From Falsiroseomonas algicola (GTDB lineage: Bacteria > Pseudomonadota > Alphaproteobacteria > Acetobacterales > Acetobacteraceae): 64,000 nt of DNA. The stretch lies in assembly GCF_011040385.1 (NCBI RefSeq), contig NZ_JAAIKB010000001.1, positions 992,001 through 1,056,000 of the forward strand, given 5' to 3'. Of this stretch, positions 44,014 to 54,459 are shown in pieces; position 1 is the stretch's first letter, and each line of letters begins with the position of its first letter. Under the pieces are notes generated by a model. The model did not search any database, was not told where the DNA came from, and saw nothing but the letters and a program-made list of their open reading frames with translations. A program made the position numbers and the translations under genes.

Positions 44014-44985
44014 ATGACCACCCGCCGCGCCCTGCTGGGCGCCGCCGCCGGCGCGACGCTGCTCGCCGCGCCCCGCATCGCCCTGGCCGCCTGGCCCGCC
44101 GACCGCGCCATCGAGGTCATCGTCCCCTTCCCGCCCGGCGGCGGCGTGGACAACATGGTGCGCCCCATCATCCACTTCGTGCAGCCGCGCCTGCCCGGCG
44201 CGCGCTTCGCCGTGGTGAACCGCGCCGGCGCCGCCGGGCAGCTGGGGTTCGAGGCCAATTTCAACGCCGCCCCCGATGGCTACACGCTCGGCGCCGTCAC
44301 CAACACCGCCATGCACGCCATCGCCGTCGAACGCCGCCCGCGCTACCGGCCGGAGGATTTCACCTACATCGCGAATGTCGTCGATGACCCCGGCGGCTTC
44401 TGGGTGCGCGCCGACAGCCCCTGGCGGACGCTGGCCGATGTGCGGGACGCCGCGCGCCGCAACCCGGAGAGCATCGGCGTCGGCACCGCCGGCATCGGCA
44501 GCGACGACCACCTGCTGCAGCTGGGCTTCGAGGAAGCGGCGGGCTGCCGCCTGCTGCACGTGCCCTACAACGGCACCGCCCCGGTGATGCGCGACGTGCT
44601 CGGCGGATCGCTGCCCATCGGCAGCCTGAACATGAGCGAGGGGCTGCAGATGCTGCGGGAGGGGCGGATGCGCTGCCTCGGCCAGGGTGGCCCACAGCGC
44701 TGGGCGCCGACCGGGGAAGTGCCGACCTTCCGCGAACAGGGCTTCGACGTGCTGGGCGGCTCCGCCCGCGGCATCGCCGGCCCGCCCGGCATGCCGGCGG
44801 AGATCGTGGAGCGCCTGCGCCAGGCGTTCCGGGAGGCGCTGTCCGACCCCGCCATGATCGCGGATGCCGAGCGCACGGGCATGCCGCTCCGCCCCCTCAT
44901 CGGCGACGACTACAAGCGCATGATGGCGGAGGATTTCGCGGCGATCCGCGGCCTCTGGCAGCGGCGCCCCTGGCGGGAAGGATAG
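44014..44985 (+). CDS. Bug/TctC family receptor (divergent)
   Basis: A 323-residue periplasmic receptor with signal peptide MTTRRALLGAAAGATL...ALA. IEVIVPFPPGGGVDNMV, NRAGAAGQLGFEAN and PDGYTLGAVTNTAMH place it in the Bug family. It differs more from the other five receptors in the window than they differ from each other, which suggests a different ligand. GGGAGGAA precedes the ATG by about six bases. Confidence 0.88.
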   Translation: MTTRRALLGAAAGATLLAAPRIALAAWPADRAIEVIVPFPPGGGVDNMVRPIIHFVQPRLPGARFAVVNRAGAAGQLGFEANFNAAPDGYTLGAVTNTAMHAIAVERRPRYRPEDFTYIANVVDDPGGFWVRADSPWRTLADVRDAARRNPESIGVGTAGIGSDDHLLQLGFEEAAGCRLLHVPYNGTAPVMRDVLGGSLPIGSLNMSEGLQMLREGRMRCLGQGGPQRWAPTGEVPTFREQGFDVLGGSARGIAGPPGMPAEIVERLRQAFREALSDPAMIADAERTGMPLRPLIGDDYKRMMAEDFAAIRGLWQRRPWREG

Positions 44986-45074
44986 GCGCCGCGCCGCGGG
45001 CGGGGGGCGGAACCCCTGCGCCCCGTGCCGGCCGCCGTGATAGCCCCGGCCTGGTCATGCCGGGACCGTCACCA

Positions 45075-45746
45075 ATGCCGCGCCGCCCCCTCCTTGCCTG
45101 CCTTCTGCTGCTCGCGGCCTGCACGCCGCAGGGCCCGTCCCAGCCCGTGACGGGCGCGGAAGCCCCGCCGGCGGCGCCCGCGAATGCCGGCGACACGGTC
45201 GAAAGCCTCGCGGCCTCCCCGGAGCATCGCAGCCGCCTGGAAGCGGCGGCGCGGCGCAGTGCCGTCGAGTATGGATGCGCCAATGCGCAGCCGGGCCAGG
45301 CCGACGCCCCCCTGCCGTGGCGCCCCCCCGTCGCGCCCTTCATGCTGAACGACCGCCCGGTGCGGCATTCCTGGATCCAGGCCATCGCGGTGCAGGGCTG
45401 CCCCGCCTTCGACCGCGTCGTGACCGTCACCTCGGTCGCCGATAACGGCAGCGCGGCGACGAACACCTACATCATCGGCGGCAGCCAGGTGGATCCGTGG
45501 CTGGCGCGGGATGTGCTCAACCAGGCCGTCAGGCCCCTGGGCCGCATGCGCTTTCCCGGATGCGACAGCGTCGCCGTCGCCGGCACGCGGGTGACCCGCC
45601 CGCTCACCGCCAACCGCGCGGCGGGATGGGCGGAGGCCTGGACCCTGTCGGGCTGCGGCCAGCGACGGGACATCATCCTCACCTTCACGCCGACACCGAC
45701 CGGCACGGGTTTCACGGCCAGCGAACCCCGCGCCACGACCCTGTGA
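45075..45746 (+). CDS. Predicted lipoprotein, unknown function
   Basis: A 223-residue lipoprotein with signal peptide MPRRPLLACLLLLAAC. A Pro/Ala linker is followed by a domain containing several cysteines (GCAN, QGCPAF, PGCDS, SGCGQ) that could form disulfides in the periplasm. ATG 45075 was chosen over an in-frame ATG at 45057 because GGGAC lies upstream at a suitable distance and the signal peptide starts there. No family recognised. Confidence 0.65.
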   Translation: MPRRPLLACLLLLAACTPQGPSQPVTGAEAPPAAPANAGDTVESLAASPEHRSRLEAAARRSAVEYGCANAQPGQADAPLPWRPPVAPFMLNDRPVRHSWIQAIAVQGCPAFDRVVTVTSVADNGSAATNTYIIGGSQVDPWLARDVLNQAVRPLGRMRFPGCDSVAVAGTRVTRPLTANRAAGWAEAWTLSGCGQRRDIILTFTPTPTGTGFTASEPRATTL

Positions 45747-45753
45747 TGCGGCC

Positions 45754-45774
45754 CGGCCGGACTTGACCCGGCCG
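45754..45774 (+). terminator. Possible terminator after the lipoprotein gene
   Basis: CGGCCGG (45754-45760) pairs with CCGGCCG (45768-45774) over seven bases, eight bases after the stop. It overlaps the promoter proposed for the next operon. Confidence 0.35.
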
Positions 45775-45807
45775 CGCCTGGCGCCATACGCTTAACCATA
45801 AGGTTAA
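45763..45807 (+). promoter_or_regulatory. Promoter with TTAACC palindrome before the BNR/MoaD-like operon
   Basis: TTGACC (45763-45768) and CATACG (45785-45790) are spaced 16 bases apart, an acceptable -35/-10 pair. Just after them lies TTAACC-ATAA-GGTTAA (45792-45807), a perfect inverted repeat placed where a repressor would sit, 16 bases before the ATG. It contains TTAACCAT, a half-site of the alphaproteobacterial regulator CtrA, but the two TTAA elements are 8 rather than 7 bases apart. Confidence 0.5.
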
Positions 45808-45823
45808 TCGTGAGGGGACCGCC

Positions 45824-46903
45824 ATGGCTGCACGCCTCTTCCTGCTCCTCGGCACGCGCAAGGGCGCCTTCATCCTGGAGGGGAGCGCAGGGCGGCAGGG
45901 CTGGTCGCTGCGCGGCCCATTCTGCGACGCCTGGCCGATCAACCACGTGATCGGCGATGCCGCCACGGGCCGCATCCTGGCCGGCGGCGGCAATGAATGG
46001 TTCGGCCCCGCCGTCTGGCAATCCGACGATGTCGGCGCCACCTGGACCCATTCCAGCCAGGGCCTCGCCAACGCCGAGGGCGAGCCGCCGGTGAAGGCGG
46101 TGTGGAGCCTGGCGCTGGCGCATGGCGCGCTGCATGCGGGGGTGGAGCCCGCCGGCCTGTTCCGCAGCACCGATGGCGGCCGCAGCTTCACGGCCCTGCC
46201 GGCCTTGCAGGCCCATCCGTCCCGCCCGCACTGGCAGCCCGGCGGCGGCGGGCTGATCCTGCATCACATCGTCCCGCACCCGCAGGACCCCGCCAGCCTC
46301 CATGTGGCGATCTCCGCCGCCGGCGTCTTCCACACCGCGGATGGCGGGCAGAGCTGGGAACCCCGCAACCGCGGCACCCGCCAGGACTATGCGCCGGAGG
46401 ACCAGCGCTACCCAGAGGTCGGGCAATGCGTGCACAGCATCGCCATGGCCGCCGGCAACCCCGACCTGCTCTACCAGCAGAACCATTGCGGCATGTACCG
46501 CAGCACGGATGCGGGGCGCAGCTGGACCAGCATCGAGGCCGGGCTGCCCTCCAGCTTCGGCTTCCCCGCCGCCGCCCATCCGCGCGACCCGGATACGGTC
46601 TTCCTGCTGCCGCTGAACGGCGACACCGCCGGCCGCTACATGCCCGATGCCTCCGCCGCCGTCTGGCGATCCCGCGACCGGGGGGAGAGCTGGCAGGCGC
46701 TGCGCAACGGCCTGCCCCAGGGCAATGCCTTCTTCGGCGTGCTCCGCCAGGCCATGGCGGTCGATCGCCTCGACCCCGCCGGCGTCTATTTCGGCACCGG
46801 CAGCGGGGAGGTCTATGCCAGCGCGGATGAGGGCGAGACCTGGCGCTGCATCGCCCGCCACCTGCCCACCATCACCTCCGTGGAGACGATGGTGCTGCCG
46901 TGA
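45824..46903 (+). CDS. BNR/Asp-box repeat protein (sialidase-like propeller)
   Basis: A 359-residue beta-propeller protein of the WD40/YVTN/BNR group, without signal peptide. Asp-box type turns recur: SDDVGATWTHS, STDGGRSFTAL, TADGGQSWEPR, STDAGRSWTSI, SRDRGESWQAL and SADEGETWRCI. The family includes sialidases, but sialidase catalytic residues were not identified, so a binding or scaffold role is equally possible. Its stop overlaps the GTG start of the MoaD-like gene (GTGA). The two are coupled, and the promoter with a palindrome upstream governs both. Confidence 0.8.
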   Translation: MAARLFLLLGTRKGAFILEGSAGRQGWSLRGPFCDAWPINHVIGDAATGRILAGGGNEWFGPAVWQSDDVGATWTHSSQGLANAEGEPPVKAVWSLALAHGALHAGVEPAGLFRSTDGGRSFTALPALQAHPSRPHWQPGGGGLILHHIVPHPQDPASLHVAISAAGVFHTADGGQSWEPRNRGTRQDYAPEDQRYPEVGQCVHSIAMAAGNPDLLYQQNHCGMYRSTDAGRSWTSIEAGLPSSFGFPAAAHPRDPDTVFLLPLNGDTAGRYMPDASAAVWRSRDRGESWQALRNGLPQGNAFFGVLRQAMAVDRLDPAGVYFGTGSGEVYASADEGETWRCIARHLPTITSVETMVLP

Positions 46904-47166
46904 CGGTCGCCGTCACCATCCCCGCGGCGCTGGCGCGGCTGTTCCCCGGCGCGCCGCGGCATTTCGAGCTGGAGGCGGGCACGGTGGCGGAGGCGATCGC
47001 CGCGCTCGATGCCCTGCACCCCGGCATGGCGGACCGCATCCGCGACACCACCCCCGCCATCCGCCGGCACCTCAACGTCTTCGTCGCAGGAGAGAAGGCG
47101 ACGCTCGCGACCCCCCTGCCCCCGGGCAGCGAGGTGCTGGTGATGACCGCGATCAGCGGCGGATAG
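46900..47166 (+). CDS. MoaD/ThiS-family small protein ending in SGG
   Basis: An 88-residue ubiquitin-fold protein of the MoaD/ThiS family. ALARLFPGAPRHFELEAGTVAEAIAALDA and HLNVFVAGEK fit the fold, and it ends in AISGG. A C-terminal Gly-Gly is what an E1-like enzyme adenylates when these proteins carry sulfur or become conjugated. No moaE, thiG or E1-like gene is in this window. It begins with GTG, overlapping the stop of the BNR gene, so the proteins are made together. The pairing suggests a shared role, not yet defined. Confidence 0.8.
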   Translation: MTVAVTIPAALARLFPGAPRHFELEAGTVAEAIAALDALHPGMADRIRDTTPAIRRHLNVFVAGEKATLATPLPPGSEVLVMTAISGG

Positions 47167-47169
47167 GCG

Positions 47170-48129
47170 TCAATGCCCCTCGGGCTGGAAGAAGGTGCCC
47201 ACCGCCGCCGCCATCGCCGTGCGCCAGGCGACATAGCCGGTGATCCCCGTGGCGATGGCCAGCGCCGCCCAGCACAGGGCGGGATGGAAATCCTCCACCA
47301 TCAGCAGGATGGCGAAGGCGGCCGCGGGGAAGGTGAAGCTCCACCAGACGATGCTGAAGGGCAGCGCCGCGAAGTGCCGCGCCATGGAGAGCAGCACGGC
47401 GGCGATCAGCACGGCGAGGCCCGTCAGCGACAGGCTCGCCCCGCCCGCCTGCCCCGTCAGCGCCACCAGCGCCAGCGCGCCGACGGCCGGCGGCGCCAGG
47501 AAGATGGCGACCGAGGGCAGCAAGGGCGCCGGCAGCTTCGGCCCCGCGAAGAAGCGGTGCAGCAGCAGCGGCATCATGATCAGCCACAGCAGCAGCCCGA
47601 CGCCGAACATCATCCAGGACGCGTCGAGGAAGCCCATCCGCGCCCCCAGCGCCGGCGCCAGGATGTTGCCGACGAAGGGGATCAGCAGCGGCGGCGCCAG
47701 CATCGCCGCATCGGCGCGCCCCAGCAGCACGCGGCGCAGCAGCAGCATCGCCACCAGCAGGTGCAGCGGCACCGCCATCGCCCAGAGCGCGGCGCCGAGC
47801 CGCGGCGCATAGGGCCAGGCGGCCGCGGAGACGATCATGAAGCCGATGGTCGGCGCCGCCAGGAAGGCCAGCCGCACGGGATTCGCCGCTTCCTGCGCGA
47901 AGGCATCCGGGTGCCGCCACCACCGCGCCGCCTGCGCGGCGACGATGCCAAGCCACACCACGAAGGTCAGCGCGAGCAGCGCTTCCCCCACCAGCCCCGG
48001 CACCCCCAGCGTCTGCGCCGCCTGCCGCCAGGCCAGGCCAGCGCCGCCCAGCCCCATCGGCATGGCAAGCAGCGGCAGCGGCAGGAAGGCCAGCGTCGGC
48101 GCCGTGCGCATCACCCGGTCGATCTTCAC
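47170..48129 (-). CDS. SLAC1/TehA-type transporter (TDT family)
   Basis: A 319-residue inner-membrane protein with ten hydrophobic segments. Family marks are LPLLAMPMGLGGAGLAWR at the start and ARHFAALPFSIVWWSFTFPAAAFAILLM late in the protein. The family comprises anion channels and carriers for tellurite or dicarboxylates. The start is a GTG at 48129 that overlaps the stop of the PhzF-like gene (GTGA), so it is the last gene of the coupled thiD-phzF set. Confidence 0.85.
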   Translation of the reverse strand: MKIDRVMRTAPTLAFLPLPLLAMPMGLGGAGLAWRQAAQTLGVPGLVGEALLALTFVVWLGIVAAQAARWWRHPDAFAQEAANPVRLAFLAAPTIGFMIVSAAAWPYAPRLGAALWAMAVPLHLLVAMLLLRRVLLGRADAAMLAPPLLIPFVGNILAPALGARMGFLDASWMMFGVGLLLWLIMMPLLLHRFFAGPKLPAPLLPSVAIFLAPPAVGALALVALTGQAGGASLSLTGLAVLIAAVLLSMARHFAALPFSIVWWSFTFPAAAFAILLMVEDFHPALCWAALAIATGITGYVAWRTAMAAAVGTFFQPEGH

Positions 48130-49010
48130 AGCGTCACGCTGCCCCTGAACATCGGCACGCAGCCGCCACCGACCGTCGCCCGGATCCCATGCGCGGTCCG
48201 CCGCGCCGTCGTCCGCAGCACGCTCGGCCGCCCCATCTCCACACCCTGGGTCATCACCCAGGCGCCCTCCTCGGCCCCCGACAGGTGCAGCAGGAAGCCG
48301 GCGAGCGGCGTGGCCGCGCTGCCCGTCGCCGCATCCTCCCAGGTGCCGACCAGCGGGGAAAACATGCGCGTCCGCAGCCCCTCCCCCTCACGCCGCCACA
48401 GATACAGCGCGAGCTTGCCGCCCAGCGCCGGCTCGGAGGCCACCGCGCGGCGGAAGGCGCCGATGTCCGGCGATGCGGCCGTCATCGCCGCCTCCGTCAC
48501 CTCCACCAGCAGCCGCGGATTGCCGCCATCGCTGGCGATGGTGGGCGGGTGACGCGCGGTCACAACGCCGGCGGGATCGATCCCCGCGCAGGCGGCCGCG
48601 ATCTCCACGCTCATCGTCGGCCCGAGCTTGAGGGGCTGCGGCGCCGCGATGGTGGCCCCCGTCACGGCCCCCGCGCCATCCCGCTCGATCCGCACCTCGA
48701 CCAGCCCGGCGATCTCCTCGAACCGCAGCACCCCATCCACCGCGCGGTCCGCCAGCACGTAGCCCGTGCCGACATTGGGATGGCCCGCGAAGGGCATCTC
48801 CGCCGTGCGGTGGAAGATGCGCACGCGCGCGGTGTTCGCCGCATCCGCCGCCGGCAACACGAAGGTGGTCTCGGAGAGGTTCATCTCCGCCGCCAGCGCC
48901 TGCATCTCGGCATCCGTCATGCCCCGCGCATCGGGGAAGACGGCCAGCTGGTTGCCGCCGAAGCGACGGTCGGTGAAGACATCGACCGTCACGAACTCGA
49001 ATCTTCTCAA
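48126..49010 (-). CDS. PhzF-family isomerase
   Basis: A 294-residue protein of the PhzF/diaminopimelate-epimerase fold. The catalytic Glu lies in NLSETTFV, and FGGNQLAVF, AGHPNVGTGYVL and EDAATGSAATPLAGFL are family blocks. Most such proteins are of unknown substrate. The start is a TTG at 49010 overlapping the thiD stop (TTGA) with GTGGAG eight bases before it; no good ATG exists. The coupling means it is co-expressed with thiD, though no thiamine role is known for the family. Confidence 0.85.
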   Translation of the reverse strand: MRRFEFVTVDVFTDRRFGGNQLAVFPDARGMTDAEMQALAAEMNLSETTFVLPAADAANTARVRIFHRTAEMPFAGHPNVGTGYVLADRAVDGVLRFEEIAGLVEVRIERDGAGAVTGATIAAPQPLKLGPTMSVEIAAACAGIDPAGVVTARHPPTIASDGGNPRLLVEVTEAAMTAASPDIGAFRRAVASEPALGGKLALYLWRREGEGLRTRMFSPLVGTWEDAATGSAATPLAGFLLHLSGAEEGAWVMTQGVEMGRPSVLRTTARRTAHGIRATVGGGCVPMFRGSVTL

Positions 49011-49822
49011 GACAGCTGCTCCACCCGCGCGGGGTCCATCGTCACGCCGTGGCCGAGCGGCCCATGCCCCTGGCCGAGCCCCGGTGCGGCCAGCATCGCC
49101 GCCCGCACATAGGCCCGCGCGCGCACCACGGCGTCCCGCAGCGCCATCCCCTGCGCCAGCCCGCAGGCCAGCGCGGAGGCGAGGGTGCAGCCCGTGCCAT
49201 GGGTGTGGCGGCTCTCTATCCGCGCGCTTTCGAAGCTCTCGGTGCCCTCGGCGGTCGCCAGCAGATCGGTCAGCACCGGGCCTTCCATGTGGCCACCCTT
49301 CAGCAGCACCGCCTTCACGCCGCGGCCGAGCAGCGCATCGGCGGCGCGCCTCATGTCGTCCACGGTCGCGATCGACAACCCCGTCAGTGCCTCGGCCTCC
49401 GGCAGGTTGGGCGTGATGACCGCCGCCATGGGCAGCAGCCGCGCGGTCAGCGTGGCCACGGCCTCCGGCGCCAGCAGCGGATGCCCGCCCTTGGCGACCA
49501 TGACCGGGTCCGCCACCAGCGGAATGCCCGGGCCGAATTCCGCCAGCGCGCCGCACACCGCCTCGATGGTCGTCGAATCAGCCAGCATGCCGGTCTTGAT
49601 GGAATCGGCGCCGATATCCTCCAGCACCATGCGGATCTGGAGGCGGATGAAATCGGGGGCCACGCCGACCACGCCCTGCACCCCCAGCGTGTTCTGCGCC
49701 GTCAGCGCCGTTACCGCCGTCGCCGCGAAGCCGCCCAGCGCCGTCACGGCCTTGATGTCCGCCTGGATCCCCGCGCCGCCGCCGCTATCCGACCCCGCGC
49801 AGACCAGGACGCGCCCGCTCAT
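49007..49822 (-). CDS. thiD: Hydroxymethylpyrimidine/phosphomethylpyrimidine kinase
   Basis: A 271-residue kinase of thiamine synthesis that phosphorylates hydroxymethylpyrimidine twice. [18 protein letters not shown] at the N-terminus, [20 protein letters not shown] and the anion hole [12 protein letters not shown] are all present. Its start overlaps the glmM stop (ATGA), and its own stop overlaps the TTG start of the PhzF-like gene, giving a tightly coupled run. Confidence 0.95.
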   Translation of the reverse strand: MSGRVLVCAGSDSGGGAGIQADIKAVTALGGFAATAVTALTAQNTLGVQGVVGVAPDFIRLQIRMVLEDIGADSIKTGMLADSTTIEAVCGALAEFGPGIPLVADPVMVAKGGHPLLAPEAVATLTARLLPMAAVITPNLPEAEALTGLSIATVDDMRRAADALLGRGVKAVLLKGGHMEGPVLTDLLATAEGTESFESARIESRHTHGTGCTLASALACGLAQGMALRDAVVRARAYVRAAMLAAPGLGQGHGPLGHGVTMDPARVEQLS

Positions 49823-51210
49823 TCCGCCGCCCCCGCCTTGCGCAGCGCCCCCGCCGCCGCCCGCGCGCGGATCAGCGCCGCCAGGTCGTCGACGGTCGCG
49901 CGCATTTCGCCCTCATCCTCGGCTTCCGCCATCACCCGGATCAGCGGCTCCGTCCCGCTCGCCCGCACCAGCACGCGCCCGCGCTTGCCGAGCCGTTCAC
50001 CGGCGGCCGCGATGCCCTCCGTCACCTCTGCATCCTTCAGCGGGGAAGCGCCGGTGTAGCGGATGTTCACCAGGCGCTGAGGCAGCGGCGCGAAGCGGCG
50101 GCAGACCTCGCTGGCCGGGCGCCGCTCCTCCACCAGCAGCGCCAGCACCTGCAGCGCCGCCACCAGCCCGTCCCCGGTCGTGCCGAAATCCGACAGGATT
50201 ACATGGCCCGACTGCTCGCCCCCCAGGTTGCAGCCGGCCTCCCGCATCCGCTCCCCCACATAGCGGTCGCCGACCTGGGTACGGTGCAGGCTCAGCCCCA
50301 GCCCCTCCAGGTGCCGCTCCAGCCCGAGGTTGGACATGACGGTCGCCACCACGCCGCCGCCCACCAGCCGACCCTGCCGGTGCCAGGACCCGGCGATGGT
50401 CGCGAGGATCTGGTCGCCATCGATGACGCGCCCCTGCTCATCCACCAGCACCAGCCGGTCCGCATCGCCATCCAGCGCGATGCCGAGATCGGCGCGCCGT
50501 TCCTTCACCAGCTCCGCAAGCTTCGCCGGCGCCGTCGCCCCGCAATCCCGGTTGATGTTGAAGCCATCCGGCGTGACGCCGGTGGAAACGACCTCCGCCC
50601 CCAACTCCCACAGCACCGTCGGCGCCACCTTGTAGGCCGCGCCATGCGCGCAATCGATCGCGATGCGCAGCCCGTCCAGGCTCCGCCCCTTCGGGAAGCT
50701 CGCCTTGGCGCTCTCGATGTAGCGCCCCGGCGCATCCTCCAGCCGGTTCGCCCGGCCGAGCCTAGTCGGCGCCGCCAGGCTTTCGAGGAAATTGGGCGCA
50801 TCCATCAGCGCCTCGATCTCCGCCTCCTGCGCGTCGGACAGTTTCAGCCCGTCAGGCCCGAACAGCTTGATGCCGTTATCCTCGAAGAGGTTGTGGCTGG
50901 CCGAGATCATGACGCCGAGGTCGCAGCGCAGGCTCCGCGTCAGCATGGCGATGGCCGGCGTCGGGATCGGCCCCACCAGCATCACATCCATCCCCGCGCC
51001 CACGAAGCCCGCTGTCAGCGCGGGTTCCAGCATGTAGCCGGACAGGCGCGTATCCTTGCCGATGACCACGCGATGCCGGTGGCTGCCCCGGTTGAAGAAG
51101 CGCCCCGTCGCCTGGCCGAGCCGCAGCGCGGTGCCCGCATCCATCGGCGGCTGGTTGGCCTTGCCGCGGATGCCATCGGTGCCGAAAAGCTTGCGAGGGG
51201 GCGTGCTCAT
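49819..51210 (-). CDS. glmM: Phosphoglucosamine mutase
   Basis: A 463-residue enzyme that converts glucosamine-6-phosphate to glucosamine-1-phosphate for cell-wall synthesis. The phosphoserine is in [22 protein letters not shown], the metal loop in [10 protein letters not shown], and the phosphate-binding loop is [14 protein letters not shown]. Length is normal. In many alphaproteobacteria it follows folP directly; here a sugar ABC transporter separates them. thiD follows by stop/start overlap. Confidence 0.96.
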   Translation of the reverse strand: MSTPPRKLFGTDGIRGKANQPPMDAGTALRLGQATGRFFNRGSHRHRVVIGKDTRLSGYMLEPALTAGFVGAGMDVMLVGPIPTPAIAMLTRSLRCDLGVMISASHNLFEDNGIKLFGPDGLKLSDAQEAEIEALMDAPNFLESLAAPTRLGRANRLEDAPGRYIESAKASFPKGRSLDGLRIAIDCAHGAAYKVAPTVLWELGAEVVSTGVTPDGFNINRDCGATAPAKLAELVKERRADLGIALDGDADRLVLVDEQGRVIDGDQILATIAGSWHRQGRLVGGGVVATVMSNLGLERHLEGLGLSLHRTQVGDRYVGERMREAGCNLGGEQSGHVILSDFGTTGDGLVAALQVLALLVEERRPASEVCRRFAPLPQRLVNIRYTGASPLKDAEVTEGIAAAGERLGKRGRVLVRASGTEPLIRVMAEAEDEGEMRATVDDLAALIRARAAAGALRKAGAAE

Positions 51211-51248
51211 GCCGGGCGTTCTAGCGCCCCGCCCGGCGGTTTCAAAAC

Positions 51249-52025
51249 TTACGAGTCAGCCATCGCCCCCGGCCCCCGCACCGCCGCTTCCGGGCATTTG
51301 CCGAGGATGATCATCCCCAGCACCTCATCCTTCGTCACGTCGCTCGTCCGCGCCGTGCCGACCAGCCGCCCGTTCTTCATGACGCTGACGCGGTCCGCCA
51401 GGTCGAAGACATCATGGATGTCATGGCTGATCAGGAAGATGCCGATCCCCTGCGCCTTCAGCTGCTTCACCAGCTCGCCGACCTGCGCCGTCTCCGCCGG
51501 GCCCAGCGCCGCGGTGGGTTCGTCCATGATCAGGATGCGGGCGTTGAAGTGGATGGCGCGCGCGATGGCCACCGATTGCCGCTGCCCGCCGGACAGCGCG
51601 CGGACCGGTTCCTTGAAGCGCCGGAAATGCGGGTTGAGCCGCGCCATCACCTGCCGCGTCGCCGATTCCATCGCCGCATCGTCCAGCGTCCCCCAGCGGG
51701 TGACGATCTCACGCCCGAGGAAGATGTTGGCCGCGGCGTCGACATTGTCCGCCAGCGCGAGGGTCTGGTAGATCGTCTCGATCCCGTAGCGCTTGGCGTC
51801 GCGCGGCGTGCCGATATCGGCGACCTGCCCCTCAACCCGGATCTCCCCGGCATCGGCGCGATAGGCGCCCGAGAGAATCTTGATCAGCGTGGATTTGCCC
51901 GCGCCGTTATGGCCGAGCAGGGCCACGACCTCCCCAGGCATCAGGTCGACCGACACGTCATCGACGGCCTTGATGCCGCCGAAGGCGATGGAGATGCCGC
52001 GCATCTCGACGAGGGGCGTGCTCAT
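51249..52025 (-). CDS. xylG: Sugar ABC transporter ATPase, single domain (XylG-like)
   Basis: A 258-residue ABC ATPase with Walker [12 protein letters not shown], signature RALSGGQRQ, Walker B ILIMDEP and the H-loop SHD. E. coli XylG carries two such domains in one chain of about 510 residues; this one has a single domain and would have to work as a homodimer. Its ATG overlaps the permease stop (ATGA). It is the last gene of the three-gene transporter. Confidence 0.85.
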   Translation of the reverse strand: MSTPLVEMRGISIAFGGIKAVDDVSVDLMPGEVVALLGHNGAGKSTLIKILSGAYRADAGEIRVEGQVADIGTPRDAKRYGIETIYQTLALADNVDAAANIFLGREIVTRWGTLDDAAMESATRQVMARLNPHFRRFKEPVRALSGGQRQSVAIARAIHFNARILIMDEPTAALGPAETAQVGELVKQLKAQGIGIFLISHDIHDVFDLADRVSVMKNGRLVGTARTSDVTKDEVLGMIILGKCPEAAVRGPGAMADS

Positions 52026-53263
52026 CGGATGCGCTTCCTCCAGGCCCCGTCCAGCCAGACGGCGAAGACCAGCACCAGGCCCACTACGATGTTCTGCAGC
52101 GGCGTATCCACGCCCAGCAGCACCATGCCGGATTGCAGCGACTGCATCACCAGCGCCCCCAGCATGGCGCCGGCCACCGTGCCCATGCCGCCGGCCAGCG
52201 ACGTCCCGCCGATCACCGCCGCCGCGATGACGTAGAGCTCGTCCAGTGTCCCCGCCGCATTGGTCGCGGCGTTCAGCCGGGCGGTCGCGATGCAGGCCGA
52301 AAGCCCCACCAGCGCGCCCATCAGGCCGAAGACCATCATCAGGCTGCGCCGGGTGTTCACGCCGGACAGCTCCGCCGCCTCCGGATTGCCGCCGATGGCG
52401 AAGACATACCGGCCGAAGCGCGTCCGCGTCGCCAGCACCGTCATGGCGACGCCGACCATCAGCGCCACGATCACCGGGATCGCCAGTCCATGCGCGATGA
52501 ACAGGCCCCCCGGCGGCCAGGCGATGCCCTGCGCCTCCGCCATCCGCCGCGCCACGCCGACCGGGATCGGATAGCTGTTCGCCACCGCGACCGCCCCGAT
52601 CACGACCAGGCAGGCGAGGCCCATCAGCACGCCTTCCGCCCAGCCCGGCCGCACCGGGAAGCCGAAGGCGAGGCGCCGGCGCCGCAGCATCACCATCCCC
52701 GCCACGATCGCCGCACAGGCGAGCGCCGCCAGCACCCAGGAAGCGGTGGCCCCGATCGCCCCCTCGATGCCCCCGCCCAGCATGCGGAAGCGCCCATCCA
52801 TCGGCGCCACCGTCTGCCCCTGCGTCACCCACCAGGCCGCGCCGCGCCAGACCAGCAGCCCGCCCAGCGTGACGATGAAGGAGGGGATGCCGAGATAGGC
52901 GATGAGGCTGCCCTGCATCAGCCCGATCACGCCCCCCAGCGCCACCCCCACCGCCACCGCGATGAAGGCCGTCGCCGGATGCTCGAGGCCGATCACCTCC
53001 GGCAGCCACCGTGCCTGCACCACGCCGACCACCATGCCGATGAAGCCCAGCATGGCGCCGACGCTGAGGTCGATGTTCCGCGTGACGATGACCAGCACCA
53101 TCCCGCAGGCCATCACGGCAATGGAGGCCGTCTGGACCGAGAGGTTCCAGAGGTTGCGCGGCGTCAGGAAGGCGCCGCCCGACAGCAGGTCGAACCCCAC
53201 CCAGATCACCGCCAGCGCGCCGAGCATCCCGACGAGCCGCGGGTCAACCTCCAGATGCCGCAT
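52022..53263 (-). CDS. xylH: Sugar ABC transporter permease (XylH-like)
   Basis: A 413-residue permease of the RbsC/XylH group with ten or more helices. [23 protein letters not shown] near residue 53 and [24 protein letters not shown] near 285 are the family motifs, and the late [31 protein letters not shown] block matches XylH. It forms the membrane channel of a xylose-type importer with the binding protein and ATPase encoded on either side. Confidence 0.88.
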   Translation of the reverse strand: MRHLEVDPRLVGMLGALAVIWVGFDLLSGGAFLTPRNLWNLSVQTASIAVMACGMVLVIVTRNIDLSVGAMLGFIGMVVGVVQARWLPEVIGLEHPATAFIAVAVGVALGGVIGLMQGSLIAYLGIPSFIVTLGGLLVWRGAAWWVTQGQTVAPMDGRFRMLGGGIEGAIGATASWVLAALACAAIVAGMVMLRRRRLAFGFPVRPGWAEGVLMGLACLVVIGAVAVANSYPIPVGVARRMAEAQGIAWPPGGLFIAHGLAIPVIVALMVGVAMTVLATRTRFGRYVFAIGGNPEAAELSGVNTRRSLMMVFGLMGALVGLSACIATARLNAATNAAGTLDELYVIAAAVIGGTSLAGGMGTVAGAMLGALVMQSLQSGMVLLGVDTPLQNIVVGLVLVFAVWLDGAWRKRIR

Positions 53264-53295
53264 TCAGCCGATGCCCTGGCGGCGCCCCACCGTGG

Positions 53296-54360
<1,065 letters not shown>

Positions 54361-54380
54361 CATCGCCTCCCCATCCCACC

Positions 54381-54396
54381 GGTCGTATGCACGACC
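54381..54396 (-). promoter_or_regulatory. Operator-like inverted repeat before xylF
   Basis: GGTCGT (54381-54386) and ACGACC (54391-54396) form an inverted repeat around ATGC, about 20 bases upstream of the binding-protein start. A dimeric sugar-responsive repressor could bind it. It would give the transporter control separate from folP and ftsH. No regulator gene is adjacent. Confidence 0.4.
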
Positions 54397-54459
54397 TTGC
54401 TGAAAGGGAGGCTCCCGCGCCCTGCCGCCCTGCGTCAAGCACGACGTGCGGTTGCGGCA

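Noticed and set aside
41194-44559. 1121-residue minus-strand frame running upstream of the ammonia-lyase
   Set aside because: Only the last 389 residues match the family; the upstream part is antisense to the DenD-like and following genes.
45824-46903. True sialidase
   Set aside because: Only the Asp-box turns are visible; the FRIP motif and arginine triad of sialidases were not found.
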